Notes: a model not told the origin generated them from the sequence alone. 64,000 nt of DNA from Clostridiaceae bacterium BL-3 (GCA_902809985.1 CADDXC010000002.1:434001-498000), one strand, 5' to 3'. Numbered from the stretch's first letter, positions 26,687 to 35,680 are shown. Numbers and translations are program-made.

Positions 26687-28273
26687 TTACAATTTGCTCA
26701 CTATTGCCGGAAGTTGCTTGTCCCTGTCCATGAGCACTTTTACGAGATAGAAGAACAAAAGCACATTTAGCAGAGATATTCCGTCGGTTATTATGCTGTG
26801 GGAGTTGGAATTCATGCGGTTTAATGTTCCGAAGAGTATATAGTATATGTTGCCGTAGATGGTTATGGTATACCCCATGAGCAGTGTGAGGAATCTTTTA
26901 TCCTTCAAGTATATAAATGCCAAAATGCACAGTGCAGTAGCTGGAAACAGATATCTTTCATGCATTCCTGTGGAAAAAGCAAAGACTCCAGAAATTTGAA
27001 CAAGTGCACAGGAAAAGGCCAGGGTTCTGCTCTTCCGTCTGATATAAATTATCCAGGAAAGCACTGTAATTGTAATGATTGCGGCCAATCCCCAGATTTT
27101 ATAACTGAATATTAGAAATGTATTTGAACTGTTTTCATAATTTGCTCCCATCAAGTTAAAGAAATTAAATCCGTTCACAGAAGCATAGGGGTATTCCGAT
27201 ATGGTATTTGAGTATAATTTAAAGATCCACATTATATTTTGGCTGGCGGAAAAGGGTATTATCACTGCTAGGGCAGTTATTCCGGCTGAAATTACCGATT
27301 TTATAAATATTTTCAAATCTTTTTTCCTTATGAGTTCAAAGAAAAGTACGGGAAGGAAGATGATTCCCTGGGGTTTCATAAGTACCGAGCTGGCAAAAAA
27401 TACTGAAGAAAGTGCAGTTTTCCCTTCTGACAGCAGAAATAGTGAAAGTACAACGAGTAATGTAAAAAATGAATCCACCTGTCCCCACAGGGCCGAATCT
27501 ATAAATACAGCCGGGCTGAAGATATAGAATATGCTTAGAAATACACTCATTTCTGCAGAAAGATATTTTTGAGCCAATTTGTATATTAGATAAGCTGTGG
27601 CCATATCCGCTATTATTGAGGGCAGCTTCAGGAGCAGAATATAATATGGGTTTAATGAACTTAAACTTGCTGCTTTGCCTATAAAAAACAGTACGTATAT
27701 ATAGAGTGGAGGGTAGTCGCTGGAACTGGAATTTATGTAAAATTGAGAAAAATTGTTTGCAGCAGAAGACGCCCAGCTTTCGAACAGCCTCACATCTCCT
27801 CCGTATCCCTCCATAAAAGTCGACAATGTGATCTTGAGGAACAGACCCGTAAAGAGCATCGAAAAAATAAGCATTTTGGTATTTACAGATTTTATCTTCA
27901 TATTTTTCTGTATGAAATTGCGATATATTACGATACACAGTGCAAGAAATACTGCCAGGTATACGGTGAGAAGCGGTGCAAACTTGTTATTTGAAGAATT
28001 AAATCCATTCTTACCGGAGTTTATCGTATTGTTGTGGTTATTCTGAGTGTTTGCATTGCTGCCGGGCGGCGTTTGCTTCACACTGTGGTTCCAATTTTTA
28101 TTTCCTGTCTGTCCATTTTGTCTATTAAATTGACTGAATTGTCCTGTCCTGTTTTGTGGATAGGAATTTGACTTGTAGTTTTTTACACTGTAGATGCATA
28201 GTAAAAATGATAATGACATTAAAAAAATTAGGATTATTTTCAATAGACTGTTTTTTGAAAAAATTTTTTTCAT
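26687..28273 (-). CDS. Gpi18-like (GT-C) membrane mannosyltransferase-like protein
   Basis: A 528-aa polytopic membrane protein resembling the bacterial Gpi18-like mannosyltransferases (COG5542). It has an N-terminal transmembrane helix, an Asn/Gln-rich outside segment (about residues 35-95), then roughly ten further helices. The first large loop carries GYGGDVRLFESWA with an Asp, followed by YPPLYIYVLFF, as in GT-C enzymes that use polyprenyl-linked sugars. The ATG follows GAAAGGAG. It is upstream of galU on the same strand but has its own promoter with the shared direct-repeat box. Acceptor unknown. Confidence 0.75.
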   Translation of the reverse strand: MKKIFSKNSLLKIILIFLMSLSFLLCIYSVKNYKSNSYPQNRTGQFSQFNRQNGQTGNKNWNHSVKQTPPGSNANTQNNHNNTINSGKNGFNSSNNKFAPLLTVYLAVFLALCIVIYRNFIQKNMKIKSVNTKMLIFSMLFTGLFLKITLSTFMEGYGGDVRLFESWASSAANNFSQFYINSSSSDYPPLYIYVLFFIGKAASLSSLNPYYILLLKLPSIIADMATAYLIYKLAQKYLSAEMSVFLSIFYIFSPAVFIDSALWGQVDSFFTLLVVLSLFLLSEGKTALSSVFFASSVLMKPQGIIFLPVLFFELIRKKDLKIFIKSVISAGITALAVIIPFSASQNIMWIFKLYSNTISEYPYASVNGFNFFNLMGANYENSSNTFLIFSYKIWGLAAIITITVLSWIIYIRRKSRTLAFSCALVQISGVFAFSTGMHERYLFPATALCILAFIYLKDKRFLTLLMGYTITIYGNIYYILFGTLNRMNSNSHSIITDGISLLNVLLFFYLVKVLMDRDKQLPAIVSKL

Positions 28274-28315
28274 ATATCTTGAAACTCCTTTCCTAAAATC
28301 TAGTATGGGAATATA

Positions 28316-28359
28316 ATTATATATATCTTCTAGGATAAAGCTTAAAATAATCTTAAAAA
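28316..28359 (-). promoter_or_regulatory. Direct-repeat box and promoter of the Gpi18-like gene (box 3)
   Basis: On the minus strand TTTTTAAG (plus 28352-28359) and ATTTTAAG (28341-28348) are 11 bp apart. They are followed by a TATATAAT-rich -10 region at 28316-28324. Same layout as boxes 1 and 2, with one mismatch in the second half-site. Confidence 0.6.
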
Positions 28360-28425
28360 TAACCAGATGGTTGTTGATTCAGAGTGATAGGACTAGCTTT
28401 CTTTACAGACTTGGGGGTTGGACAA

Positions 28426-29382
28426 TTGGATAATTTAATATTTAGTTTTAACGTGATAATGCCTATATTTATTGTAATTGCACTGGGATATTTCATAAAA
28501 GAAGTAGGACTTATAGATGACAGGTTTATAAATACTGCTGTCAAATTTAATTTTAGAGTTGGATTGTCCACACTGCTTTTTGAAAATATATATGTCTCCA
28601 AATTGAGCGATATAGCCAACACTAAACTCATGATATTTGTATTTTTATGTATATTCGGTTCAGTATTGGTACTTTGGCTTATTGTACCGTTGTTTATTAA
28701 GGACAGGAAAAGGGCTTCTGCTGTGATACATACTATATATAGGAGCAATTTTGTGCTCCTTGGAGTTCCCATGGGAATGTACATGCTTGGAAAATCCCAT
28801 ATGGGACCTATTTCTCTTTTGCTGCCCATAGTCATTCCCACCTATAATTTTTTTGCGGTGCTGGTACTTGCGGCTTTTGACGAAAGAGGTGACAAAAGCG
28901 GTATAGGAAGTAAAATAAAGTATACTCTTGTGGGAATAGTGAAAAACCCGCTTATCATAGCATCGTTTCTGGGCATAGTCTTTCAGCTGTTTTCCATAAA
29001 ACTGCCTTTGTTTATGGAAAGGGCTGTTTCCGATGTTGCTTCCCTTGGTACTCCTCTGGCCCTTATAACACTAGGTGCCCAGCTGGAATTTAAGAGTGTA
29101 AAGGAAAATTTGAAATACTCCATAACAGCTTCTGTGGGGAGGCTCATAGTAGTTCCCTGTATAGTTGTCACATTGGCGTTTTTAATGGGATTTAGAAAAT
29201 ATGATCTAGGTGCCATATTTATATTGTTTTCTTCACCTTCTGCTATTTCCTGTTATGTAATGGCTGAGGAAATGAATTCTGATTACAAGCTCACGGGAGA
29301 TGTTGTGATCTTGACCACTTTTTTCTCAATGTTTACTATATTTATAGGCATATATCTGCTTAAAAGCCTGTCTCTTTTGTAG
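28426..29382 (+). CDS. AEC family transporter
   Basis: A 318-aa auxin-efflux-carrier-type permease with about ten transmembrane helices and the family opening NLIFSFNVIMPIFIVIALGY. The family includes transporters of malate and other carboxylates, and auxin carriers in plants; no substrate can be read here. I start it at TTG 28426 behind GGGGGTTGG, because homologues begin near that point. An in-frame GTG at 28384 would add 14 residues of poor quality. It is divergent from the Gpi18-like gene. Confidence 0.85.
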   Translation: MDNLIFSFNVIMPIFIVIALGYFIKEVGLIDDRFINTAVKFNFRVGLSTLLFENIYVSKLSDIANTKLMIFVFLCIFGSVLVLWLIVPLFIKDRKRASAVIHTIYRSNFVLLGVPMGMYMLGKSHMGPISLLLPIVIPTYNFFAVLVLAAFDERGDKSGIGSKIKYTLVGIVKNPLIIASFLGIVFQLFSIKLPLFMERAVSDVASLGTPLALITLGAQLEFKSVKENLKYSITASVGRLIVVPCIVVTLAFLMGFRKYDLGAIFILFSSPSAISCYVMAEEMNSDYKLTGDVVILTTFFSMFTIFIGIYLLKSLSLL

Positions 29383-29447
29383 AATTTGAATAATTTTCCC
29401 TCGGTATGATATAATTTATGGTAAGTATGAGTAGGAGGAGAAACCTT

Positions 29448-30317
29448 ATGGAAAAAATTGCACTTTTGACAGATTCTGCTTGTGACATAGATGATGAAAC
29501 CATAAAAAAGTACAGCATAGAAATATTGCCTTTTAGGATTATATATAAGGATAGGGAATATATAGATAAAGTTGAGATCACTCCAAAAGAAGTATATGAC
29601 AGCATGAAATATGAAATTCCAAAATCTTCTCTACCTTCAATAGACGATATGGAAAGTGTTTTTGACAGGCTGGAAAGGGAAAACTATACTCATGTGGTAG
29701 CTGTTACGATTTCCAGCGGACTTTCAGGTACATATAATGCTTTGAAAATGGTAAGCAAAAAACATAATAAACTGTCATCGTATGTTTATGATTCCAAATC
29801 CACTTCCCTGGGAGAGGGTATAGTTTTAAAAGAGTGTGGAAGGCTTTTGGATCAGGGCAGAAGTTTTAGTGAAATTGTAAACTGTATACCTGGGATAAAG
29901 AAGAGGATGCACTTTTTTTTCGTATTCGGCACTCTGGAGTATGCCAGAAAAGGAGGGCGTATAGGGAGACTGTCGGGTACAATAGGTGAGATTTTGGATA
30001 TAAAGCCAATAGTGTACTTTGACGATGATCAGGGCATATGTTTTACCCGTCATAAGGTGAGGGGAAGGAAGAGATCTTTAAGTAAAATGATAGACATAGG
30101 TAATGATTTTTTAGCTAAATCCCCCTGTGACGTATATGTAGTTCACGGCAATGCCAGAGAAGAAGCCGAAAATATTTATAACAGGATTTCTGGACTTCCC
30201 AACGTGGAAAATATATACATGATAGGTCAGATAAGCCCTATAGTAGGTGTGTATTCAGGACCGGGAACTGTCGGTGTATGCTATGTAGAACGAAATGGGG
30301 AAAATCAGGTATATTGA
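29448..30317 (+). CDS. DegV family fatty-acid-binding protein
   Basis: A 289-aa DegV protein. It begins IALLTDSACDIDDE and has AVTISSGLSGTYNA near residue 85 and GPGTVGVCY near the end, the residues that hold the lipid carboxylate in known structures. In Firmicutes these proteins (FakB) present fatty acids to the kinase FakA. No fakA is nearby. The ATG at 29448 follows TAGGAGGAG; upstream in-frame starts lack a ribosome site. The -35 of the next promoter overlaps its stop codon. Confidence 0.93.
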   Translation: MEKIALLTDSACDIDDETIKKYSIEILPFRIIYKDREYIDKVEITPKEVYDSMKYEIPKSSLPSIDDMESVFDRLERENYTHVVAVTISSGLSGTYNALKMVSKKHNKLSSYVYDSKSTSLGEGIVLKECGRLLDQGRSFSEIVNCIPGIKKRMHFFFVFGTLEYARKGGRIGRLSGTIGEILDIKPIVYFDDDQGICFTRHKVRGRKRSLSKMIDIGNDFLAKSPCDVYVVHGNAREEAENIYNRISGLPNVENIYMIGQISPIVGVYSGPGTVGVCYVERNGENQVY

Positions 30318-30342
30318 CAGGACATATCTAAATGATTATAAT
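30314..30342 (+). promoter_or_regulatory. Sigma-A promoter of the aminotransferase riboswitch transcript
   Basis: TTGACA (30314-30319), a 17-bp spacer and TATAAT (30337-30342): a consensus promoter overlapping the degV stop. Confidence 0.85.
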
Positions 30343-30369
30343 TAATAGCATAATTTAATATAAATCTTG

Positions 30370-30474
30370 AACTTATCAAGAGAGGTGGAGGGAACAGGCC
30401 CTTTGAAACCCGGCAACCAGTACGTTGTTGTATATTGGTGCTAAGTCCTGCAGCGGAAGCTGAAAGATGAGAAT
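30370..30474 (+). promoter_or_regulatory. SAM-I (S-box) riboswitch aptamer, aminotransferase leader
   Basis: CTTATCAAGAGAGGTGGAGG, CCCTTTGAAACCCGGCAACC, GGTGCTAAGTCCTGC and GAAAGATGAG follow the class consensus fully. The terminator is at 30490-30516. Confidence 0.95.
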
Positions 30475-30489
30475 ATATTTTGCGATTTT

Positions 30490-30516
30490 AAGTCTGAGGT
30501 ATATCCCCAGACTTTT
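30490..30516 (+). terminator. SAM-riboswitch terminator
   Basis: AAGTCTGAGG and CCCCAGACTT pair and are followed by TTACTTT. Confidence 0.75.
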
Positions 30517-30571
30517 ACTTTATTCTCAGATGTTATTTGATGTATTGATAATTTGAAAGGATGTGGCTGTA

Positions 30572-31744
30572 GTGCCTGAATTGAGCAGAAAATTAATTAA
30601 TTTTACCGATTCTGTTATAAGAAGAATGACGAGAATATCGAACAAATATGGAGCAATTAATTTGTCTCAGGGTTTTCCTGATTTTGATCCTCCTAAGGAG
30701 ATAGAGGAAGCACTTAGAACAGCAGCAGTCAAGGGACCTCATCAGTATGCCATCACCTGGGGCGCACAGAATTTGAGAGAAGCTCTTGCAGAAAAACAGT
30801 CCAGATTCATGGGACTTGACATAGATCCGGATACCCAGATTGTAATTACCTGCGGCAGTACTGAGGCTATGATGGCTTCTGTCATGACTGTCTGTGATCC
30901 GGGAGATAAGGTAATAGTATTCTCGCCTTTTTATGAAAATTATGCTGCAGATGCCATATTGAGCGGAGCTGAGCCAATATATGTTTCTCTTTATCCGCCT
31001 GATTTTTCTTTCAACAAGACTGAACTTGAAAATGCCTTTAAGCAAAGGCCGAAGGCCCTTATACTCTGTAACCCGTCAAATCCTTCAGGAAAGGTGTTTA
31101 CACTTGAGGAATTGAAATTCATAGCCCGTCTAGCAGAAAAATATGATTCTTTCGTAATAACGGATGAAGTGTACGAGCATATTGTAATGGATCCCCATAA
31201 ACATGTCTATTTTGCTTCACTTCCGGGAATGTTTGACAGAACCTTGAGCTGCAGCTCCTTTTCCAAGACTTATTCCATAACCGGGTGGAGAATAGGCTAT
31301 GTTATAGGTGACGAGAGGGTAATAGAAAATGTGCGAAAAGTACATGATTTTCTTACGGTGGGGGCGGCGGCACCGCTTCAGGAAGCAGTTGTGGCCGGGC
31401 TTAAACTGCCTATGGAGTACTATGACTGGCTGAAGAATTTATATACGAAAAAGAGAGATTTGTTTCTCAAGGGATTGAGCGAGGCAGGACTTAAATATGT
31501 GAAGCCCCAGGGAGCTTATTATGTGCTCATAGATGTTTCGGAATTTAATGTAAAAAATGATTTGAAATTTTGTGAGTGGCTGGCAAAAGAAGTTGGAATA
31601 GGGGCGGTTCCTGGGTCAAGCTTCTTTAAAGAAGATGTGAATTATCTGATAAGGCTTCATTTTGCAAAGAAGGATGACACACTTTTAAAGTCCATTGAAA
31701 AGCTGAAAACCCTGAGGGAAAAAGCCAGATTTTATAAAGAGTAG
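30572..31744 (+). CDS. Class I/II PLP aminotransferase under SAM control
   Basis: A 390-aa fold-type I aminotransferase. It has INLSQGFPDFDPP near residue 25, the CNPSNPSGKVFT block, the PLP Asp in VITDEVYEHI and the Schiff-base Lys in SFSKTYSITGWRIGY. It resembles the kynurenine/glutamine transaminase K-like enzymes that accept methionine. With the SAM riboswitch directly upstream, a role in methionine or methionine-salvage transamination is likely. GTG at 30572 is preferred (AAAGGAT 9 bp upstream); GTG 30563 lies inside that ribosome site. Confidence 0.88.
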   Translation: MPELSRKLINFTDSVIRRMTRISNKYGAINLSQGFPDFDPPKEIEEALRTAAVKGPHQYAITWGAQNLREALAEKQSRFMGLDIDPDTQIVITCGSTEAMMASVMTVCDPGDKVIVFSPFYENYAADAILSGAEPIYVSLYPPDFSFNKTELENAFKQRPKALILCNPSNPSGKVFTLEELKFIARLAEKYDSFVITDEVYEHIVMDPHKHVYFASLPGMFDRTLSCSSFSKTYSITGWRIGYVIGDERVIENVRKVHDFLTVGAAAPLQEAVVAGLKLPMEYYDWLKNLYTKKRDLFLKGLSEAGLKYVKPQGAYYVLIDVSEFNVKNDLKFCEWLAKEVGIGAVPGSSFFKEDVNYLIRLHFAKKDDTLLKSIEKLKTLREKARFYKE

Positions 31745-31774
31745 TCCAGGTTATCCCCGTGAGTAATAAACAGA

Positions 31775-31823
31775 GTTCAGGGCTTAAATATCAGACCTCA
31801 CCATCTGATATTTATGCTTTGAA
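31775..31823 (+). terminator. Terminator-like hairpin after the aminotransferase
   Basis: AAATATCAGA and TCTGATATTT form the core of a stem that can extend to GTTCA/TTGAAC, followed by TTATTTTTG. Confidence 0.65.
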
Positions 31824-31833
31824 CTTTATTTTT

Positions 31834-31899
31834 GCCAATTGTTAATTGTGCACTGTGAACTGTCAACTGTCAATTGTTCATTGTCAATTGTCAATTGAA
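31834..31899. repeat. AATTGT-type degenerate repeat tract
   Basis: Some seven short units of the form CAATTGT or ACTGTGAA follow each other. Similar tracts occur at 6281-6310, 33508-33612, 34386-34432, 50872-50893 and 51376-51416. All are intergenic. Confidence 0.7.
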
Positions 31900-31905
31900 T
31901 AAATG

Positions 31906-31952
31906 TTGCAATTTTATTCTATTTGTTATATATTATATATAACAAATAGAAT
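31906..31952 (+). promoter_or_regulatory. Promoter and perfect palindromic operator of the GntR gene
   Basis: ATTCTATTTGTTATATA and its exact inverse (17-bp arms, 3-bp centre, 31916-31952) cover the -10 TATATT (31929-31934). That hexamer is 17 bp from TTGCAA (31906-31911). The position indicates autorepression by the GntR protein encoded 13 bp downstream. Confidence 0.75.
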
Positions 31953-31964
31953 AGGAGGGTAGTT

Positions 31965-32351
31965 ATGATAATTAAAATTGATTTTGAATCTGAAATGCCC
32001 ATCTATGAACAGCTTAAAAGGAGTATTATAGAGGGAATAGCAGCTGGAGATCTGAAGCCGGGTGAAAGCCTGCCTTCTGTAAGACAGATGGCGGAGGATA
32101 TAGGGATAAATTTGCACACTGTGAATAAAGCTTATAATATATTGAAATCTGATGGATACTTGAATATAGACAGAAGAACAGGAGCTGTTATAAATGAAAA
32201 CTATCCTAAAAATAGTGAGGAATTTAATGAAAAGCTGGTGAGGGAATTGACCTATCTGCTGGCAGAAGCCTATTTGAGGGATGATAAATTGGAAGATATA
32301 TTGAAATTATGTTCCGGTATATATCAAAAATACGATTTGCAAAATAAATAA
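31965..32351 (+). CDS. GntR family (YtrA-type) transcriptional regulator
   Basis: A 128-aa regulator: an N-terminal winged helix (PIYEQLKRSIIEGI, LPSVRQMAEDIGINLHTVNK) with only a short C-terminal helical tail, as in the YtrA subgroup. Such proteins usually repress their own operon, which encodes a membrane protein or transporter. The ATG follows AATAGGAGGG. The next gene begins 16 bp after its stop. The palindrome over its promoter is the evident operator. Confidence 0.93.
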   Translation: MIIKIDFESEMPIYEQLKRSIIEGIAAGDLKPGESLPSVRQMAEDIGINLHTVNKAYNILKSDGYLNIDRRTGAVINENYPKNSEEFNEKLVRELTYLLAEAYLRDDKLEDILKLCSGIYQKYDLQNK

Positions 32352-32367
32352 AGGCAGGTGAATGTTA

Positions 32368-33504
32368 ATGAAGGAAAATTTATTTTTATGTATATATTTG
32401 TGCTTTATATTTTTATTGATACTTGTCATCAACATGCTGACACCGAATTTTACCAGAAAGGAAATTGTATTTGGAGTAAGAATACCTGGAGATAAAATGG
32501 ACAGTGCTGAAATCAAAGATATAAAAAGGCAGTTTATAAAAAATAATCTGATAATAGGGATTCCATTTATGCTGCTGTTTAGTTTTCTAAATTACAAATT
32601 CCTGAGTGCAGCTGTGATTTTGTTTACTGTTTTTGCCTTTGTCTTTATAGATTTTCTGGTATATATGATATCCAACAGGGCTGTTAAAGCTCTTAAATTG
32701 AAGAATTCCTGGTTTGAGGGAAAAAAGCAGGCTGTGGCAGTGGATGTAGGTTACTCCAGGGACAAGGGAAAAACTCTGGTATCGCCATGGTTTTTTCTGA
32801 TTCCCGTATCAATAATTTTGATAAATATAATTTTGGGATATGCAAATTATGCACCTTTGCCCAATAGGGTGCCCACTCACTGGGATCTTTCAGGAAATAT
32901 CAACGGTTATCAGACCAAATCCATATTTTTGATCTGGGAAATGCCTCTTACTGAAATGGCAGTGACTCTCATGCTTTTCATAGTGTATAAGATCATAGGC
33001 TGGTCAAAACAGCAGACAAATGTTTCAAACCCTGAAATTTCCGTGAAAAAAAACAGGAGATTCAGGAGAATATGGTCCATATACGCGGTGTTTTCTGCGG
33101 TAGCGGTGAATTTGATTTTGACTGTTGGAACCATTCAAATATTTGATATAATTGAAATTTCACACCTGTTTGTGCTCATCTTCACCATAGTCTTTGTCAT
33201 ATTTATAACTTTGATCAGCGTGGTGCTGTCTATAAAGATAGGACAGGGAGGAAGCAATATAGAAATAGGAAAACAGGACTTTGGGAAAATCGAATCTGAA
33301 TTTACGGATAAAGATGATGATAATTTTTGGAAGCTGGCGAACACCATATATTACAACCCTGATGATCCATCCCTCTTTGTGGAAAAGAGGTTTGGCATAG
33401 GCTGGACAATAAATGCAGGGAGACCTGCAGGAATGGCCATATATATAGGTCTGATTGTATTTATAATAGCAGTTATAGGCTTTTCAATCTTTGCCCAAAA
33501 TTAA
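32368..33504 (+). CDS. DUF1648/DUF5808-domain membrane protein
   Basis: A 378-aa protein with about eight transmembrane helices. The segment PNRVPTHWDLSGNINGYQTK at about residues 170-189 is the DUF1648 signature, and YYNPDDPSLFVEKRFGIGW near residue 330 fits the DUF5808 domain. The family is often paired with YtrA-like regulators, and some members confer immunity to toxic peptides (SdpI group), but no function is shown for this form. The ATG at 32368 is well spaced from GGCAGGTG. Confidence 0.8.
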   Translation: MKENLFLCIYLCFIFLLILVINMLTPNFTRKEIVFGVRIPGDKMDSAEIKDIKRQFIKNNLIIGIPFMLLFSFLNYKFLSAAVILFTVFAFVFIDFLVYMISNRAVKALKLKNSWFEGKKQAVAVDVGYSRDKGKTLVSPWFFLIPVSIILINIILGYANYAPLPNRVPTHWDLSGNINGYQTKSIFLIWEMPLTEMAVTLMLFIVYKIIGWSKQQTNVSNPEISVKKNRRFRRIWSIYAVFSAVAVNLILTVGTIQIFDIIEISHLFVLIFTIVFVIFITLISVVLSIKIGQGGSNIEIGKQDFGKIESEFTDKDDDNFWKLANTIYYNPDDPSLFVEKRFGIGWTINAGRPAGMAIYIGLIVFIIAVIGFSIFAQN

Positions 33505-33507
33505 AAA

Positions 33508-33612
33508 CCGCCAATTGTGCACCATGAATTGTCAGTTGTGTGTTGTGCGCTGTCAATTGCCCATCGTGCATTTTGTGCTGTCAGTTGTGCATTGTGCACT
33601 GTTCATTGAATA
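33508..33612. repeat. AATTGT-type degenerate repeat tract between convergent genes
   Basis: About ten irregular units such as CAATTGTGCA, TCAGTTGTG and GTGCACTGTTC fill the space between two convergent genes. Confidence 0.7.
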
Positions 33613-33615
33613 AAA

Positions 33616-34314
33616 CTACCAGGGACGGTTATGTTCTAGCCATCCCTGTTCTTCCCAATATTTTTTATCAACAGCATTGAAGGTAAATTTTTTCTGGACA
33701 AAGCGCATAGCGTAAAAGAGGGCCTTTACTTTTAGGCTGGGTTTTACCTTACCGCATCTGTGCAGGATTTTATCGGATAATTTTTTTACATCCCCATGAA
33801 TTTTTACTTTTTTCTTTTCACTTACACCCTCCCAGTCTACGGCGGCAACTGCCCTGCCGTAGGTAAATATCTTACCTGTTCCCCAGAAGGTCAAGCTGTC
33901 CACAATATCTTTAATTGTAGATTTCATTCCGCCGCCGGCAGCCGTTGAAATAACTAAGGCCATTTTGGAGAACATTGTCTTATTAGGACGGTGTACCATC
34001 CACTGAAAGCCGAAATGATCCAGTAATGTCTTCATCTGCCCGCTCACGTGAAATACATATACGGGACTTGTAAGAATAATTAAATCTGCTTTTTCAATTG
34101 CCTCTCTTATTGGATTGACTTGATTATAATGAGGACATGCTTTTTCACCTATAGTAAAACATGAACTGCATCCGCGGCAAAAATTTGGCATATCTTTTGG
34201 CAGAAAAAATTCTGTAATTTCACTTGTCTCCGGTTGTAGTCTTTCTAAAAATAGCTGGCAAATACTATAAGTACTTCCTCGATGTTCTGTACCGTATATC
34301 ACTGCAATTTTCAT
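33616..34314 (-). CDS. NADPH-dependent FMN reductase / iron-sulfur flavoprotein family
   Basis: A 232-aa flavodoxin-fold protein. It has VIYGTEHRGSTYSIC for FMN phosphate binding at the start, a Cys cluster FCRGCSSCFTIGEKAC at about residues 48-63, and LTSPVYVFHVSGQMKTLLD, the usual FMN-site segment. The compact Cys pattern is that of the clostridial iron-sulfur flavoproteins. These act as electron carriers or quinone/nitro reductases, with no defined physiological partner. The ATG follows AAGGAG. It is monocistronic and convergent with the DUF1648 gene. Confidence 0.88.
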   Translation of the reverse strand: MKIAVIYGTEHRGSTYSICQLFLERLQPETSEITEFFLPKDMPNFCRGCSSCFTIGEKACPHYNQVNPIREAIEKADLIILTSPVYVFHVSGQMKTLLDHFGFQWMVHRPNKTMFSKMALVISTAAGGGMKSTIKDIVDSLTFWGTGKIFTYGRAVAAVDWEGVSEKKKVKIHGDVKKLSDKILHRCGKVKPSLKVKALFYAMRFVQKKFTFNAVDKKYWEEQGWLEHNRPW

Positions 34315-34385
34315 AAGATTCTCCTTGTTTTATATATTGATTGATCTCAAAAACTATAAAGTGAGTTTACCAATATTACAGTTTA

Positions 34386-34432
34386 ATTGCAAGCATAATT
34401 GTAAATTGTGTATTGTGAATTGTGAATTGGCA
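34386..34432. repeat. AATTGTGAA-type repeat tract
   Basis: AATTGTAAATTGTGTATTGTGAATTGTGAATTGGCAA-like units lie upstream of the second aminotransferase gene; same family as 31834-31899. Confidence 0.6.
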
Positions 34433-34504
34433 ATGGTTGTGTTAGAATATTTTATATAATTAATCAAATATAATTTAAAATTATTGAGGTAGGGGGTAAA
34501 ATAG

Positions 34505-35680
34505 GTGATATCTGATAAAATGAAGGAATATGTATCTAAAAGCTCCATAATAAGGGCTATGTTTGAGGAGGGAAAAAAGCTCTCTTCAATTTATGGAGAA
34601 GAAAATGTATTTGATTTCAGTCTGGGCAATCCCAATGTAAAACCGCCTGAATCTATAAGAGAGGCTGTATATGAAATATTGAGGGAAGAGCCTCCTAATT
34701 TAGTCCATGGATATATGAACAACTCCGGTTATGAAGATGTAAGGGCCAAAATTGCTGAAAATATCAACAAAAAATATAATGTGAAACTCACTAAAAACAA
34801 TTTAGTAATGACCTGCGGGGCTGCAGGCGGATTAAATATTATTTTGAAAACTCTTTTAAATCCTGGAGATGAAGTTATTGTATTTTCGCCGTTCTTTGGG
34901 GAATATGAAAACTATGTAAAAAATTTTGATGGAAGGCTTGTCATTATACCCTCGGACAGTGAAACTTTTGAGCCCGATTTAAATGAACTTGAGGACAAAG
35001 TGAATTCCAGGACTAAAGCTGTAATAATAAATTCACCAAATAACCCGACGGGGGTTGTATATTCGGAAGAGCTCATTAAGGGCATGGCAGAAGTCTTGAA
35101 TAGAAAACAGCAGAAGTTTAATACCAGTATATATTTGATTTCCGACGAACCCTATAGGGAAATAGTATATGACGGAGTGGAAGTACCCTATATATTGAAT
35201 TACTACAGAAATTCATTTGTCGGATATTCTTACAGCAAATCACTTTCTCTTCCTGGAGAGAGAATAGGATATGTAGTCTGCAGCAGTGATGCAGATGATT
35301 TTGATAACATAATGCAATCTTTGAATGTGGCCAACAGAATCCTGGGATTTGTAAATGCGCCTTCACTGTTTCAAAGGGTCATTGCAAAATGTGTGGATTC
35401 AAAAGTGGATGTGAACATATACAAAAAAAATCGGGATCTTTTGTACAACCATCTTGTAAAAATAGGATTCTCCTGTGTCAAACCAGATGGTGCCTTTTAT
35501 CTGTTCCCAAAATCGTTGATACCGGATGATGTTGAATTTGCACAGCGGGCAAAAAAATTCAATCTTCTTATAGTCCCGGGATCATCTTTCAAATGTCCGG
35601 GCTATTTCAGACTTTCTTACTGTATTTCATATGATAAAATAGAAAAATCACTGGATAGTTTTGATAAGCTAGGGGTCTGA
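34505..35680 (+). CDS. PLP-dependent aminotransferase
   Basis: A 391-aa fold-type I aminotransferase: FSLGNPNVKPPESI near residue 40, MTCGAAGGLNIILKTLL, INSPNNPTGVVY, the PLP Asp in LISDEPYREI and the Lys in YSYSKSLSLPGERIGY. It groups by eye with clostridial enzymes annotated as aspartate or aromatic aminotransferases; the substrate is not readable. GTG 34505 is 8 bp from AGGGGG; an ATG at 34520 is the alternative. The last codons and the TGA stop lie in palindrome copy 3 (...GGG GTC TGA). Confidence 0.88.
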   Translation: MISDKMKEYVSKSSIIRAMFEEGKKLSSIYGEENVFDFSLGNPNVKPPESIREAVYEILREEPPNLVHGYMNNSGYEDVRAKIAENINKKYNVKLTKNNLVMTCGAAGGLNIILKTLLNPGDEVIVFSPFFGEYENYVKNFDGRLVIIPSDSETFEPDLNELEDKVNSRTKAVIINSPNNPTGVVYSEELIKGMAEVLNRKQQKFNTSIYLISDEPYREIVYDGVEVPYILNYYRNSFVGYSYSKSLSLPGERIGYVVCSSDADDFDNIMQSLNVANRILGFVNAPSLFQRVIAKCVDSKVDVNIYKKNRDLLYNHLVKIGFSCVKPDGAFYLFPKSLIPDDVEFAQRAKKFNLLIVPGSSFKCPGYFRLSYCISYDKIEKSLDSFDKLGV

